Positions 26,101 to 36,400 of a stretch of 64,000 bases of DNA are shown here, piece by piece; positions within the stretch are counted from its first letter, which is position 1, and the number at the start of each line of letters is the position of its first letter. Origin of the DNA: Agrostemma githago (taxonomy: Eukaryota > Streptophyta > Magnoliopsida > Caryophyllales > Caryophyllaceae); contig OY288256.1 of the NCBI GenBank assembly GCA_958450325.1, positions 17,888,557 to 17,952,556 on the forward strand, given 5' to 3'. The notes beneath the pieces are model-generated. The model saw nothing but the letters and a program-made list of their open reading frames with translations. It was not told the origin of the DNA and ran no database searches. The translations under genes and the position numbers were made by a program.

Positions 26101-26218
26101 CCCAATTATTACCTGCGGTACGAATAGGTTAGAATGTGTAATATGCAACACGAACCAGGGGGCGTAAACGAGTATATAACTTTCATCGTACCCATTATCA
26201 TCAAGGAAGCAGTAGTCT
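26101..26218. other. Left flank of CACTA-2
   Basis: Short non-coding flank with no recognised feature. The three bases before the element (TCT) do not match the three after it (TTC). Confidence 0.5.
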
Positions 26219-26245
26219 CACTACAAGAAAAACTGTCCCGAGCGT

Positions 26246-26492
26246 CCACCTGATTGGCGTCCTGGGCATACGGACGCCTACATGGCGTCCGAAAAGTCAG
26301 ACGGGCGTCCGCAATCGGACGCCAAACTTGGCGTCCGACTGAAGGTGGGGACGACAAAATTGAGGACGAAAGGCGTCCACAGGCGGACGCCATTTAACCC
26401 AAATGGCGTCCACTATCGAACGCCATATTCTGCCGAAATGGCGTCCACCTGTGGCGTCCGATAGTGGACGCCCGTCGTCTTCAATGTGGCGT
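26246..26492. repeat. CACTA-2 left subterminal repeats
   Basis: About 15 copies of GGCGTCC (or GGACGCC) with one-base variants, in both orientations, commonly as facing pairs 6-10 bases apart. Comparable arrays bind the TNPA-type protein in En/Spm. Confidence 0.85.
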
Positions 26493-27399
26493 CAAATAGC
26501 CGCTCACCCCCCTCTCCCCCTTCACTTGTTAAAAAAAAAATCTCTCTACACTCTCCCTCTACGCTCGCCGACCCCAAATACCAATTTCTCTCCCACTTTT
26601 CATCCTTTATTCCTAATTTTGGTACGTTTCTTAGTTTATTTCGTTTCTATTCATTATAGTTAGTTCGTATTCTCCATTGTTAGCGTTATTTATTGATAAT
26701 TTGTTAGTTAATTTCGTCTAGGTCTAAATTTCGATTAGGTTGATTAGTTTAGGCCAAGTTCGATTAGGTTGATTAGTTTATCCCAAATTTGCTTAGTTAG
26801 ATTATTTTTGCCCATCGTTATTTTGACTAGGGTTTGATCAATTTGGTTGAATTGAGCTAGAATGACCTCTAGGGCCTTCCGTGAGGTTTTGTGTGACTTG
26901 AGACGGACCAAAAGGTGTCGTAATAATGCCGGATTTTCCCGAAACCACTTCTATCCTAATCGGGGTTGTAATTGGTGTTAGCGGCGCTTTCGGAATTTTG
27001 ATATCTGTATCCGAAAATTTGACCCTTTTTTGACCTGTTTAAGCTGCTTCTGTGTGACCTAAGCCATGAATTGTTGTGTTTTGTTCGGTTGAATTTGGGA
27101 TTACATTGATAAATTAGCTAGGGTTTTTGTAAATTGGGATTAAATTGTGATTAAATTCGGTGACTAATTTTTGTAAGGTCAATTAATAATTAATAAGACA
27201 TTTGCAAATTAAAAATTGGGTTTACTAAATTTTTGTAAGGTCAATTCTAAATTAATAAGACATTTGGGTTTATTTCGACGTATTAGTTAGAGAAATGAAG
27301 TTTAAGTTAAATGGTGATTAAATATTCGTTTAGTAAGTTATAAATTAAAGTAGGGAAATTAAACTTTAATATGTTATATATATTTTTTGAACATAGAAA
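26493..27399 (+). other. Leader of the CACTA-2 transposase gene
   Basis: About 900 bases with no coding signal. A donor-like GGTACGTTTC at 26621 and an acceptor-like AACATAG just before the start codon at 27400 suggest a leader intron of about 775 bases (26622-27396). 27170-27265 contains a short tandem duplication (GTAAGGTCAATT...TAATAAGACATTTG). The promoter would lie in or beside the subterminal repeats. Confidence 0.45.
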
Positions 27400-30300
27400 A
27401 TGAAGAGAATTGAACGGAAATGGATGTACGAGGGAAGACTTGATAAGAAGAGATGTCCAACCGTCGAATTTTTGAGGGGTGTTGAGTCATTTGTCGAGGT
27501 CGCTAAAAAGTCGGTAGACTACACATCGAGGGGGGAGGTTAGGTGTCCGTGTACTAAATGCAAGAACCTAAAATTTCTTGAGGTCCTTGTAGTGAAGGAA
27601 CATGTCATCTATAGTGGTTTTTCACCCGATTACTATTATTGGATTTGTCATAGTGAGTCATCTCAGTCTGAGGGAACCGAAAACCATCAAGATGAGGGGG
27701 GATTGAGAGGTATGATAGTTGATGTTGTGGAGTGCAACTTGTTTAACTCACCTAACCCACGAGACTCACCTAGCCCACGAGACTCACCCAACCCACAAGA
27801 TTCACCTAACCCACAAGAGCCTAACCCACGAGCAAAGGCGTTTTTTGACATGTTGGAAGCTTCGGAGAAACCGTTATACGGAGGGTGCGATGTGACTTTG
27901 TTAGAAGTCGCTTCTATGGTAGTTAGCCTTAAATGTGAGTTCAACCCGCCCTTTGCTTGTGTCGATGGTATTGCTGCCTTGCTCGAGAGAGTTATTCCAA
28001 AAGACAATATCAAGACCCGATCATTCTACACAACCAAAAAGGTTGTGAAGGGACTTCAACTCCCGCATCAAAAGATTGACGCTTGTCCAGATGGATGCAT
28101 GCTATTTTGGAAGGACGATGCGATGCTTGATGAATGTAGGAGATGTGGTAAGGGTAGGTATAAGATGGTCGAGGGGGATATTGTTTTGAGAGGTAGAAAA
28201 GGGAAAAGTAGTGTAAGGGGTAAGAAACCAATCCCAATAAGTCAGCTTACGTACTTCCCTATTGCACCTAGGCTTCAGAAATTGTACGCCACAAAAACCA
28301 TAGCTGAGCAAATGAGGTGGCACAAGGAGGACATTAGGGTACTAGGGAAGATGTGTCATCCGAGTGATGGTGAGGAGTGGAAGCGTTTTGATAGACTACA
28401 TCCCCACTTTGCGTTAGAACCCCGAAATGTAAGGCTTGGGTTGTGCACTGATGGATTTGCACCGTTCGGTCAATTTGGTAAATCGTACTCTTGCTGGCCA
28501 GTGATGATCACACCTTACAACCTACCTCCTTGGTTGTGTTTGAAGCAGCCTTTCATCTTCCTATCTCTTATTGTGCCCGGACCAAAAAACCCGAAAAATT
28601 ATTTGGATGTTTACTTGCAACCTGTTATTGAGGAACTGAAACAACTGTGGGAGGTAGGGGTGGAAACTTATGATGTCTCTCTGAGACAAAACTTTCAGTT
28701 GAAAGCAGCTTTGTTGTGGACTATAAACGACTTTCCCGCGTACGGTATGCTCTCGGGGTGGTCTACTGCGGTCAGAAAGCATGTCCGTGTTGTATGGGTG
28801 AGAGCAAAGCTTTTTATCTTCCAAATTCTAGTAAAATAAGTTGGTTTGACTGTCATCGGCAGTTCCTACCAGAAGGTCACCCATATAGAAAGAATAAGAA
28901 GGCGTTCAAGAAGGGTGAGGAGGTGCTTGACGACGCACCTGATCGACTCCCAGGAGATGAAATATGGGAGTTGATTTCTGATTACCCGTCTACTGTCGAC
29001 GGAACCGAGCAGGAGTTCAAAGACCTCAAGAAGTTGAAAAATGGTTGGTTTAAACGTAGCATATTCTTCGAACTACCATATTGGAGGACCTTGTTAATTC
29101 GTCACAATTTAGATGTGATGCACATAGAGAAAAACTTCTTCGAGCAGTTGATTCACACGGTGATGGATGTGGAGGGGAAGAGTTGTGACACTACAGGCTC
29201 CCGGCGAGATGTGAAGAATTTCTGTCACCGTCCTCAATTGCACATAAAACAGGATGGGTCGAAACCGAGAGCCTTGTTCACACTTGACAAGGCTCAGAGA
29301 AAGGCGTTGTTGGAGTGGGTAGAGAAGTTGAAGTTGCCTGATGGGTACGCCTCCGACTTCAAACGCTGTGTTGATCTTAAGAACCTGAAGCTTCAAGGGT
29401 TAAAGAGTCAAGACTGTCACGTTTTCATGGAGAGGTTGCTTCCGGTATCACTAAAGCACCTTCTGCCACCGACGGTGTGGAATTCTATAACTGAGATATC
29501 TCAGTTCTTCCGAGATTTGTGTTCCTCTACAGTATCAATTGAGGACATGTCTCGGCTCGAGGATCAAATTCCGCAGATACTATGCAAACTTGAGATGATC
29601 TTTCCACCGTCGTTCTTTAATTCTATGGAGCATCTACCTGTCCACTTGCCCTACAAGGCTAAGGTCGGAGGACCTGTCCAGTATAGATGGATGTACCCAT
29701 TTGAAAGGTACGTAACTTTTAGTAACTTCATTTAAAAAAAAATTAAGCTTAACTAATTTGTATTGACTGAAATATATAACTTGTTTATTTAGGTTCCTGA
29801 ATCATTTGAAGATGAAAATTGGTAACAAGGCTAGGGTTGAAGGTTCTATTTGTAATGCATATTTGACAGAAGAGATTGCAAACTTCTGCTCCCTCTACTT
29901 CGATAAAGATGTGCAAACAAAAACCAAGAACCTGAACCTAGGACATTCGGTGGCCATTGACCCCACTATACCCGAGTTTTTTCAAAAGAAGGACGATGAA
30001 GGAACTTCATCCGTCGAGGGTTCTAGGACACTAGATGAGAAAGAGTACAACCGAGCGCACCTTTACCTACTCTCGAATTGTGAGATCTTAGAGCCTTATG
30101 AGAAACAATTTGTAACTGAATATGTCGCTGCGAACCCTGCCATGAATCCTGATGACGTTTGGAGTAAGCACGACGAACATTTCCCGAAGTGGCTCAAGGA
30201 TCACGTAGTTGCCTTAGACATACGTGATGATTTGGTTAGAAGTTTGGCATTTTGTCCAGTGAGAGTGGTTAAAACCTGGAACCGGTACTCGGTGAATGGG

Positions 30301-30978
30301 TTCAATTTTCACACATTCAACTACGGGAAGAACAAGGCTAGATGCAATTTTTGTGTGAGTGTGTCATCTCTTGATGGTGATGAGTACTATGGTATTTTGG
30401 AGGAAATTTTTGAGTTATGTTATGCTGGCAAAGAACGAGGGTATAGAGCTGTGGTATTCAAGTGTGAGTGGAAAGACAGTTCCGTGAACGGGACCCGAGT
30501 GCACGAACGTTACAAGATTGTGGAAGTTAATCACACAAGGAAATATCCTACGTACGATCCGTTCATACTCGCGCATCAGGCGAAGCAAGTCTATTTTGCT
30601 CCTTCTCCTTACACGAAAAATGACAGAAATCAAAGTCAATGGTGGGCAGTCTTTACGACTAAACCACGGGGACAAATAGACAGTTCTCTGTTCTAGGAAG
30701 ATGTTGCTTCAACTGGTACACGCTTATCTTCTATTGAAGAGAACATATTCTCCGTACAGGATCAGAATGAAGGGGCAGAGGAAGATTTTGAGGATGACGA
30801 TGATAATGGACAAGGAGAGTACATGGTCAGGGATGTTCCGGAGTTCCTTGAGGAGGATGACGAACACGATGAAGAGAATTCAGAGGACGATCAAGTGGAG
30901 GGCGAGGACACCGAGGAGGAGGATCAAATTGAGGAGGATGAGGCCGAAGAAAATAACGACAGCGACGGTGACTACTAG
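27400..30978 (+). pseudogene. CACTA-2 TNP2-type transposase
   Basis: From the ATG at 27400: transposase-associated domain with CPCTKCKN (residues about 7-90), a Pro/Ser/Asp-rich spacer of NPRDSP-like repeats (about 110-140), the zinc-type DACPDGCMLFWKD...CRRCGKGRYK, and the Transposase_21 core (PRNVRLGLCTDGF, YNLPPWLCLKQP, WTINDFPAYGMLSGW, RHNLDVMHIEKNFFE). DUF4218 then DUF4216 (WNRYSVNGFNFHTF; TRKYPTYDPFILAHQAKQVYF) follow. A 1-bp deletion near 28765 moves the frame. One intron (29708-29792) splits the Arg codon after YPFE, as in CACTA-1. A TAG at 30694-30696 precedes an in-frame acidic tail ending at 30978. Otherwise full length. Confidence 0.88.
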
Positions 30979-31123
30979 AGTTGTACGTTTACATGTTTAC
31001 ATGGTTAAGTTATTTTGATGTTTACTATAGTAGGATTTTTTACTTGAATAAAGATAGAATGTAATTGTTGTTCACATGGCTAATTGTTGTTAACATTGTC
31101 TAATTTTTTCGCAGGTTAAGATA

Positions 31124-32779
31124 ATGGCAGGCGGTAGATCGACTAGACGTGGTGGGGGTAGTAGGTCTGCTCACACGTCCACCACCCAGCGGGAGGATGA
31201 GGAGATTGTCCCCGAAACGGGACCGGAGCAGACCGGTGAGCATGAGGAGGAGGAGGAGCAGCAACAGGGGCAAGAGGAGGAACTGGAGAAGGACGAGGAG
31301 GGGCGGTATGTTCTCAGACCAACAGGCACATGGTAATATCCTCTAACATGTTGATTATTCCTTTGTAAATATTCATTTTTGTACTACATTTTGTATGATT
31401 GACTACATATATGGTCTTCTCGACTCGGTGCAGGTTTCTGCACAAAGAGGTCGTCAAGGGCTGTACCAACAGCTTCATGGTCGTCAAAGGGCAAGGGTAT
31501 GCATGTTGGTCTCAGGTACCGGCTGAGATACGAGAGTGGTGGTTCAACCAATTCAAGGTACGTGGATTGTTTTTGCTACCGAGTGTTTATTTTATAATCT
31601 GGACTTTGTAAATATTTTTCATACTAATTATTAATCTGTTGTGACTGTATAGTTCAAGTTCAGTTGGGGCTCAGAGTTTGATGGAAGGGTCTGGGAATGT
31701 TACAATGAAACGTGCACACGACGTTTCGCAGATGTGATGAATAAACAACGTACGCGGGGGACTCCGTTGAAGGATCTTAAAGGTGTTGGTTATTTTTTTT
31801 CAGTAATAAATTTTAACTAATAAACAATCTAACTTCAATCTTTCATTGTATTAAATACTATATTGGGTCGTCATATTTTAGGGGAGGCGTTGGAGAGATG
31901 GATTGCCTACCACGATAAGAAAGACTTTAAGGTGAGGTCTGAAATTGGCCGAAGGAACAAGATGGCGAACTGTGACCATGAGGGCCACGCAAACCCGACA
32001 CATCATCGGGGTTCTCAGTCTTCTTTCACTCGTGTCAAGAGAGTATGATTTCTACTAATTAATACCGTACTCTTCCTTGAATAATCGTAAACTACGTTTG
32101 CATAATTTATATTCGCCTAACGTTCGTACTCATTTAATAGCTGCGTGCTGAGCTCGGGAGGGAGCCAACCGCGGCGGATATATTCTACGACATGCATGGA
32201 TAGACCGATGAAAAAGGGACTACCTTCAAGTCGAAAAAGGATCAGGCGACCTGGGTGAGTACTAAATCGACTGTAGGTGGTGGATAACTATCTTCAATAA
32301 TTTCATCTAATAATAACTTAAATTGAAATCGTTCTTGTACGCAGGACGCCTACCAAGAAGAGATGGCGAGACTCGAGGCTGACCCTGATGTTGAGGAAGT
32401 CGACCCAAATGCTACTTGGTTCAAGGTCGTCAAGGGTTACAAAAAAGGAAGTGTGTACGGTGTAGGAAATGCACACGGTATGTACTTCACACCTTCCACA
32501 TCGCGTCTGAGCACCTCCACACAAATGGAGTACACGCCGGCAGGATCTCAGCAGCCTGACCCGGAGAAGGAGGCCATGAAGGAACAGCTGACGGAGCAGC
32601 AGCAGCAACTGAAGGACCAGGCAGAACACATCAAGAAAATTGAGGAACAGATGGCGATGTTTCAGGCCGTGCTTCAGAAATGCAACCAAGGTCGTCCCCC
32701 ATCCCCTCCAGACGACAGAGACCCCTTTAGCGGGGGTGGCGGTAACTCTGGTGCTGCAGCTAGCTTCACAGTTAGTTGA
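31124..32779 (+). pseudogene. CACTA-2 Transposase_24 (Ptta/En/Spm, TNPA-like) gene
   Basis: Six exons with GT-AG borders: 31124-31332, 31434-31557, 31653-31782, 31882-32042, 32141-32254 and 32345-32779. Exon 1 is Gly/Arg then very acidic. Exons 2-5 give the plant transposase domain (WWFNQFK, FSWGSEFDGRVWECYNE, NKQRTRGTPLKDLKG, FKVRSEIGRRNKM, GSQSSFTRVKR, LGREPTAADIFYDMH). The last exon ends with a Gln/Glu-rich predicted coiled coil (KEQLTEQQQQLKDQAEHI) and a Pro/Gly tail. A TAG at 32201-32203 interrupts exon 5. Proteins of this class bind subterminal repeats, here presumably the GGCGTCC arrays, and help transposition. The 145-base gap after the TNP2 tail suggests a shared or read-through transcript. 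Confidence 0.82.
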
Positions 32780-33055
32780 TTGTTTGTTGTTGTTGTTGTT
32801 GTTTTAACTGTATATACGGATTATGTATCTTCGAACTAGTTTAGAATTGTGTACCTTAATTCAAACCGTATGTTCAATCTTTTTATTTATGTTTTTTCAG
32901 CAGAAATGAGTCGAGAGATGAACTCTTTTGGTTGACTGAGAGTGACTGTGGTTGCGGTATTGTGGATACTCGACACTTGTGGTCAGTTGAGAGTTGGTTG
33001 TGGTTTATTTTGCAGGTTTTGGCTAAACATTGAACGCATGTTTACGGTCATGCAA
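32780..33055. other. CACTA-2 downstream spacer
   Basis: 3' untranslated and spacer sequence with a short TTG microsatellite at about 32782-32802. No gene is seen. Confidence 0.5.
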
Positions 33056-33059
33056 CAGC

Positions 33060-33390
33060 GTAAATAGCGTCCAATAACGGACGCCAGGGGAAGCTGAAAT
33101 GGCGTCCGACTGTGGACGCAAAGTCTCCCTGGGTGGCGTCCACAGTCGGTCGCCAAATCAAGGAACATGGCGTCCGACAGTGGACGCCACCCAGGGAGAC
33201 CTGGCGTCCACAGTCGGACGCCACCCTTGGCGTCCATTGTCGGTCGTCAATTCCCGTGGCGTCCGATAGTGGACACCCGTTTTGAAAATGGGCGACCGGT
33301 CGTGGCTTCCGCTTTCTGGCGTACGTTTGTGGACGCCCGGATCATTATAGCGTCCACTGACGGACGTCACTGGGTGGACGCCTGGGGCAT
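33060..33390. repeat. CACTA-2 right subterminal repeats
   Basis: About 19 copies of GGCGTCC/GGACGCC and close variants, many as facing pairs such as GGCGTCCACAGTCGGACGCC. The array is denser than the left one. Runs through the region read as open frames in several phases because the repeat has no stop codon. Confidence 0.85.
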
Positions 33391-33419
33391 CTTTTCTTGT
33401 AGTATTCGCAGGTAGAGCA

Positions 33420-34430
33420 TCCTACTCGTCAGCGGCCGGTTCATGTGAAACAAGCTCAACATGACGATAGCGTCGGGGTCCGGTTCCCCTTGGATTAAAG
33501 AGCAACCTAACCAATCCCCACCGCCCCGTGATCGAGACTTGTTTGCTGACTGGCTTTCTTCTGGGACTGATTGGGGTTTGGGTTAAAGCGTTTTCGGGGT
33601 TCCACTCGGACGCTTACGCTTCTGGGAAGTTGTCTTCACAGGAGTTCTTTCATTCGCACGGGTGGGCAACAGCGATCCCTTGTACTTTCCGAATGCTGCT
33701 ACTTTCTTCAAAACAGCGCCCCTCACCTTGTTCATGTCGCTTAGAATAAGGGTCGCCGCGATCTCCGCCCTGCACAAATTCATGGCCGCCATTGTCCCCA
33801 AAGAGCAGTGAAATGTGGAGCCGGCGCACAACATCATGTGCGTCATCAAGTACACTCCATAGTCATTGGCAGAGTAGCCTACCCCCTGCCAAAATGAGGG
33901 AACGTTCACCATCCTAAACGCACGGACTCTCTCACCCTTCCTTACCCCTCGTTGTACCATGTACTCTCCCATTTTATCAGCCTACAAAACAATTTGAACC
34001 AGGATAAGTTGTTGAACACACTCGCAGTCACAAAATTAATTTAATAGTCACACACGTCACGTAAAAGGGTTTTACCGCTATTCGAGCAATGCCATAGTAA
34101 GACAACGTAGCAAAATTCTAATCGTACAACCTGTTGTCGAGATACTCTACTTGCCCTGATTTGAAGTTTATTCAGGCGCAACTGTAGTGGCCCTCGTCCC
34201 CCGATAAAACCGAGACGAACACCTACAACCAATGCGTCAGGAAATTGTGCTGATAACAACTACTAACGAACATTATGTGCAGAATAATACCATGTCTGAG
34301 TCCAAAGCAAATTCAGAGAAACTGTTTTGCCCCCACTGGTCCCACACTTAGAATATCTGTTCGTCCAGATTCACGCGCTTGTCTTTTTTCGTCCACAGTT
34401 CCAGCATTGGCTCCTTCTCACATGCACCGA
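33420..34430 (-). pseudogene. Transposon-borne Ulp1/C48 cysteine-protease-like pseudogene
   Basis: Minus-strand exon-like pieces in order: about 34400-34290 (WTKKDKR...FALDSDM, then a GT), about 34220-34060 (VFVSVLSGDEGHYSCA stop INFKSGQVEYLDNRL) and 33972-33583 (VPSFWQGVGYSANDYGVYLM...LILSDMNKVR and a basic tail). The second piece matches the His-bearing strand region and the third the NDCGVF-type nucleophile region of Ulp1 proteases, but the catalytic Cys is Tyr and in-frame stops interrupt the second piece. Plant Mutator-like and CACTA elements often carry such genes. It is inactive; the host element's ends were not identified. Confidence 0.6.
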
Positions 34431-34439
34431 TGTTAATAC

Positions 34440-34800
34440 ATGTAGTTAGTGTGTAGTTGACTGTACATCACAAAGTGCGTGACTATACAACTTATAGTGT
34501 GTGGTTATGCACCAAAAAGTCTTTGACTGTACATCACAAAATGTGTGACTATACATCCTTTTGCGTGTGACTATAAAGCTTATAGTGTGTGATTATACAA
34601 CCTAAAAGTGTGTGTGACTGTACATCCTTTTTGCATAACTATACAGCTTATAGTGTGTGATTATGAACGTTAAAGTGTGTGACTGTACATCCCAGAGTGT
34701 ATGACTATACATCCGTTTGTGTGTGACTATACAACTTATAGTGTGTGACTATACACCTTAAAGTGTGTGACTGTACAACATAAAGTGTGTGATCTTTAAA
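34440..34800. repeat. 22-bp minisatellite, right array
   Basis: About 16 tandem copies of a unit near GTGTGTGACTATACAACTTATA, varying mainly at the last eight positions (CACAAA, CTTATA, CCTTTT). Same orientation as the left array at 25052-25860. Confidence 0.85.
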
Positions 34801-34855
34801 AAAACATTTGGAGCTGCAAAGTTTTTTTGGAGGGTGAACGTACCGTATGTCTAAG

Positions 34856-36380
34856 TGATAATTGTGGTTTGTAATGCTTATTCCTTGTGTTTGGTCCCGG
34901 TTTCTCTTGTGGAATCGCTCTTTGGAGCTGTTTTCGAGGCTACTTACGCTTCTTCTAGCTTGTTTTTGGTTCCTAAGACCAATCTTGGAGAAATGGAACG
35001 ATTCCGACTCGTTTCCGACACATTTGGAGCCAACGAAGAGAAGCGACGATCACTCGGTGGCTTAGACTTGATCCCAAGGCCTTAAGACCAATTCCCGAGC
35101 AGCGAGAATCGATGAGAACCCTAGGGAGAGCAAGTAGGGACCTATGAGATCATATTTGAAGCCTACATGACCCATCCCGGTCGGGAAGACATCCAACACG
35201 ACCGGGATGAGAAGCAAATAAAGGAAGGACGACCCACTGGAGGTCCATCCCGGCCGGGACCAGATCCATCCTGACCGGGACCCCCTCATCCCGACCGGGA
35301 TCACCTTCTTCCTGGCCGGGATGGGCCCAGATCGCAGCTGTTTTCATTTGTTCGCCTCCTTTACTCTTGTAACCCTATATATACCCCCCTCTTGTATTGT
35401 TTAAGGACCAACCCTTAGATTAGAGAAACCCTAGACTACTTTAGGTTAGATTAGTGTAGATTAGCTTAATCCCTCTTTAAATACTCCTTAATCTTAGTTT
35501 AATCTAGTTAGATTACTCTTGTAATATTGGATTTCTTGAAGAATCTACCAATCTTGACAACATTGGTGGATGTTTTGGGTCTTCTTTTATGCAAGTGTTC
35601 ATCTTTTTCATTCCTTTCTAGTTGGTAATATCTTTCTTCTCTCTTTACTCTTAATCTTTCATAGTTAATCAAGTTTTCATCTTTGTTTATTGTTTGTTGT
35701 TCATCCTTGTTCTTCATAATGAATGTTTCTTTTGTTCCTTTGATTGTTTCTCTTGTTAGTGTTAGTTTTAGTTTAGTTATGTGTGAGTAGTTATCCCCTA
35801 GGGTTAGTAGGGGGATTGGGTGTGATTAGAGATGATTAGGGTGAGATGGGTGGTATTGGTTGTTGTTTTTGTTGTTTCCTATTTGCCTTGCACTCTACAT
35901 GTTTGATGAAATGCTTGTGAGACTTGAGATGATCATTCCTTGTTTTTCTTGCTTGTTCTTGTTTGGTTGATATATTGGTTTGGTTCCCTCATTAGTAGCG
36001 AGAGCGTGATGAGGATGACCCCTAGGCCGTTTAAGTAGCGAGAGCCCGATCGGAACCTAGGCTACGAAAGCATGTTAGTAACCCCGTTTTTCCTCTTTTG
36101 ATCTCCTTGACATCCATGAACCCGACCTAGCCCTAGTTTCTTCTTGTTGATCTATTTGCTTCCATTTATCTTTAGTTGCTTGTTTAGCTTAGTTATTAGT
36201 CGACCTTAGCCGTCACCCTAGCCATAGTTTAGTTTCTCTCGAACCTAGTCTTGGACCGTAGTACACCTTAGTCTAAACCCTTATTCCGTCCCTGAGGATA
36301 TCGACCCGACTTACCCTAGCTACCTAGGTTAGTTGGTTATTACTTTGACCGGTGGGATCCACGGCATATCCCTCCCGTCA
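34856..36380 (+). repeat. LTR of a Ty3/gypsy element (5' LTR, plus strand)
   Basis: It ends ...CCTCCCGTCA and is followed by a tRNA-Asp primer site. A TATA box (CTATATATACC) lies at about 35372. Upstream of it, 35165-35325 holds six palindromic CCCGACCGGGA-type motifs. The left edge (TGATAATTG at 34856) is my best guess; TG at about 34869 is an alternative. The rest of the element lies beyond the LARD inserted at 36571 and outside the window. Confidence 0.7.
35165..35325. promoter_or_regulatory. Cluster of CCCGACCGGGA palindromes in the LTR promoter region
   Basis: Six near-palindromes (CATCCCGGTCGGGA, ACGACCGGGATG, CATCCCGGCCGGGAC, CATCCTGACCGGGAC, CATCCCGACCGGGATC, CCTGGCCGGGATGG) lie 15-45 bases apart, 50-200 bases before the TATA box. 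Position and symmetry suggest binding sites for a dimeric protein or RNA hairpins; no binding protein is known to me. Confidence 0.6.
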
Positions 36381-36383
36381 AAT

Positions 36384-36400
36384 TGGCGCCGTTGCCGGGG
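36384..36400 (+). promoter_or_regulatory. Primer binding site, tRNA-Asp type
   Basis: TGGCGCCGTTGCCGGGG starts three bases after the LTR end, complementary to the tRNA-Asp 3' end, placing the element in an Athila/Tat-like lineage. The leader continues to 36570, where the LARD begins. Confidence 0.85.

Larger units (their letters stand above)
26219..33404 (+). mobile_element. CACTA-2, near-complete En/Spm-type transposon
   Basis: The left end CACTACAAGAAAAACTG and right end CTTTTCTTGTAGTA form terminal inverted repeats of about 28 bases that run into the subterminal GGCGTCC repeats. The final G of the right end has changed to A. Two genes lie inside in the same orientation: a TNP2-type transposase (27400-30978) and a Transposase_24/TNPA-like gene (31124-32779). 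The element is 7186 bp, a normal size for an autonomous CACTA, but both genes carry lesions. No 3-bp target duplication is visible. It sits beside a Ulp1-like pseudogene. Confidence 0.9.

Noticed and set aside
30701..31018. Basic Arg/Met-rich protein after the CACTA-2 transposase
   Set aside because: This is a frame-shifted reading of the acidic TNP2 tail, which continues in the transposase frame to 30978.
26216..33407. 3-bp target duplication for CACTA-2
   Set aside because: Left flank TCT and right flank TTC do not match; no duplication is claimed.
26282..33415. Plus- and minus-strand frames through the GGCGTCC arrays
   Set aside because: Stop-poor repeat units create open frames in several phases with repetitive, non-domain sequence.
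25052..34800. CRISPR array
   Set aside because: The 22-bp units are contiguous and degenerate with no unique spacers, in a plant nuclear context.
34855..35085. Short coding gene in the 34.9-kb LTR
   Set aside because: It lies within the U3 of an LTR, with no domain and no splice partners.
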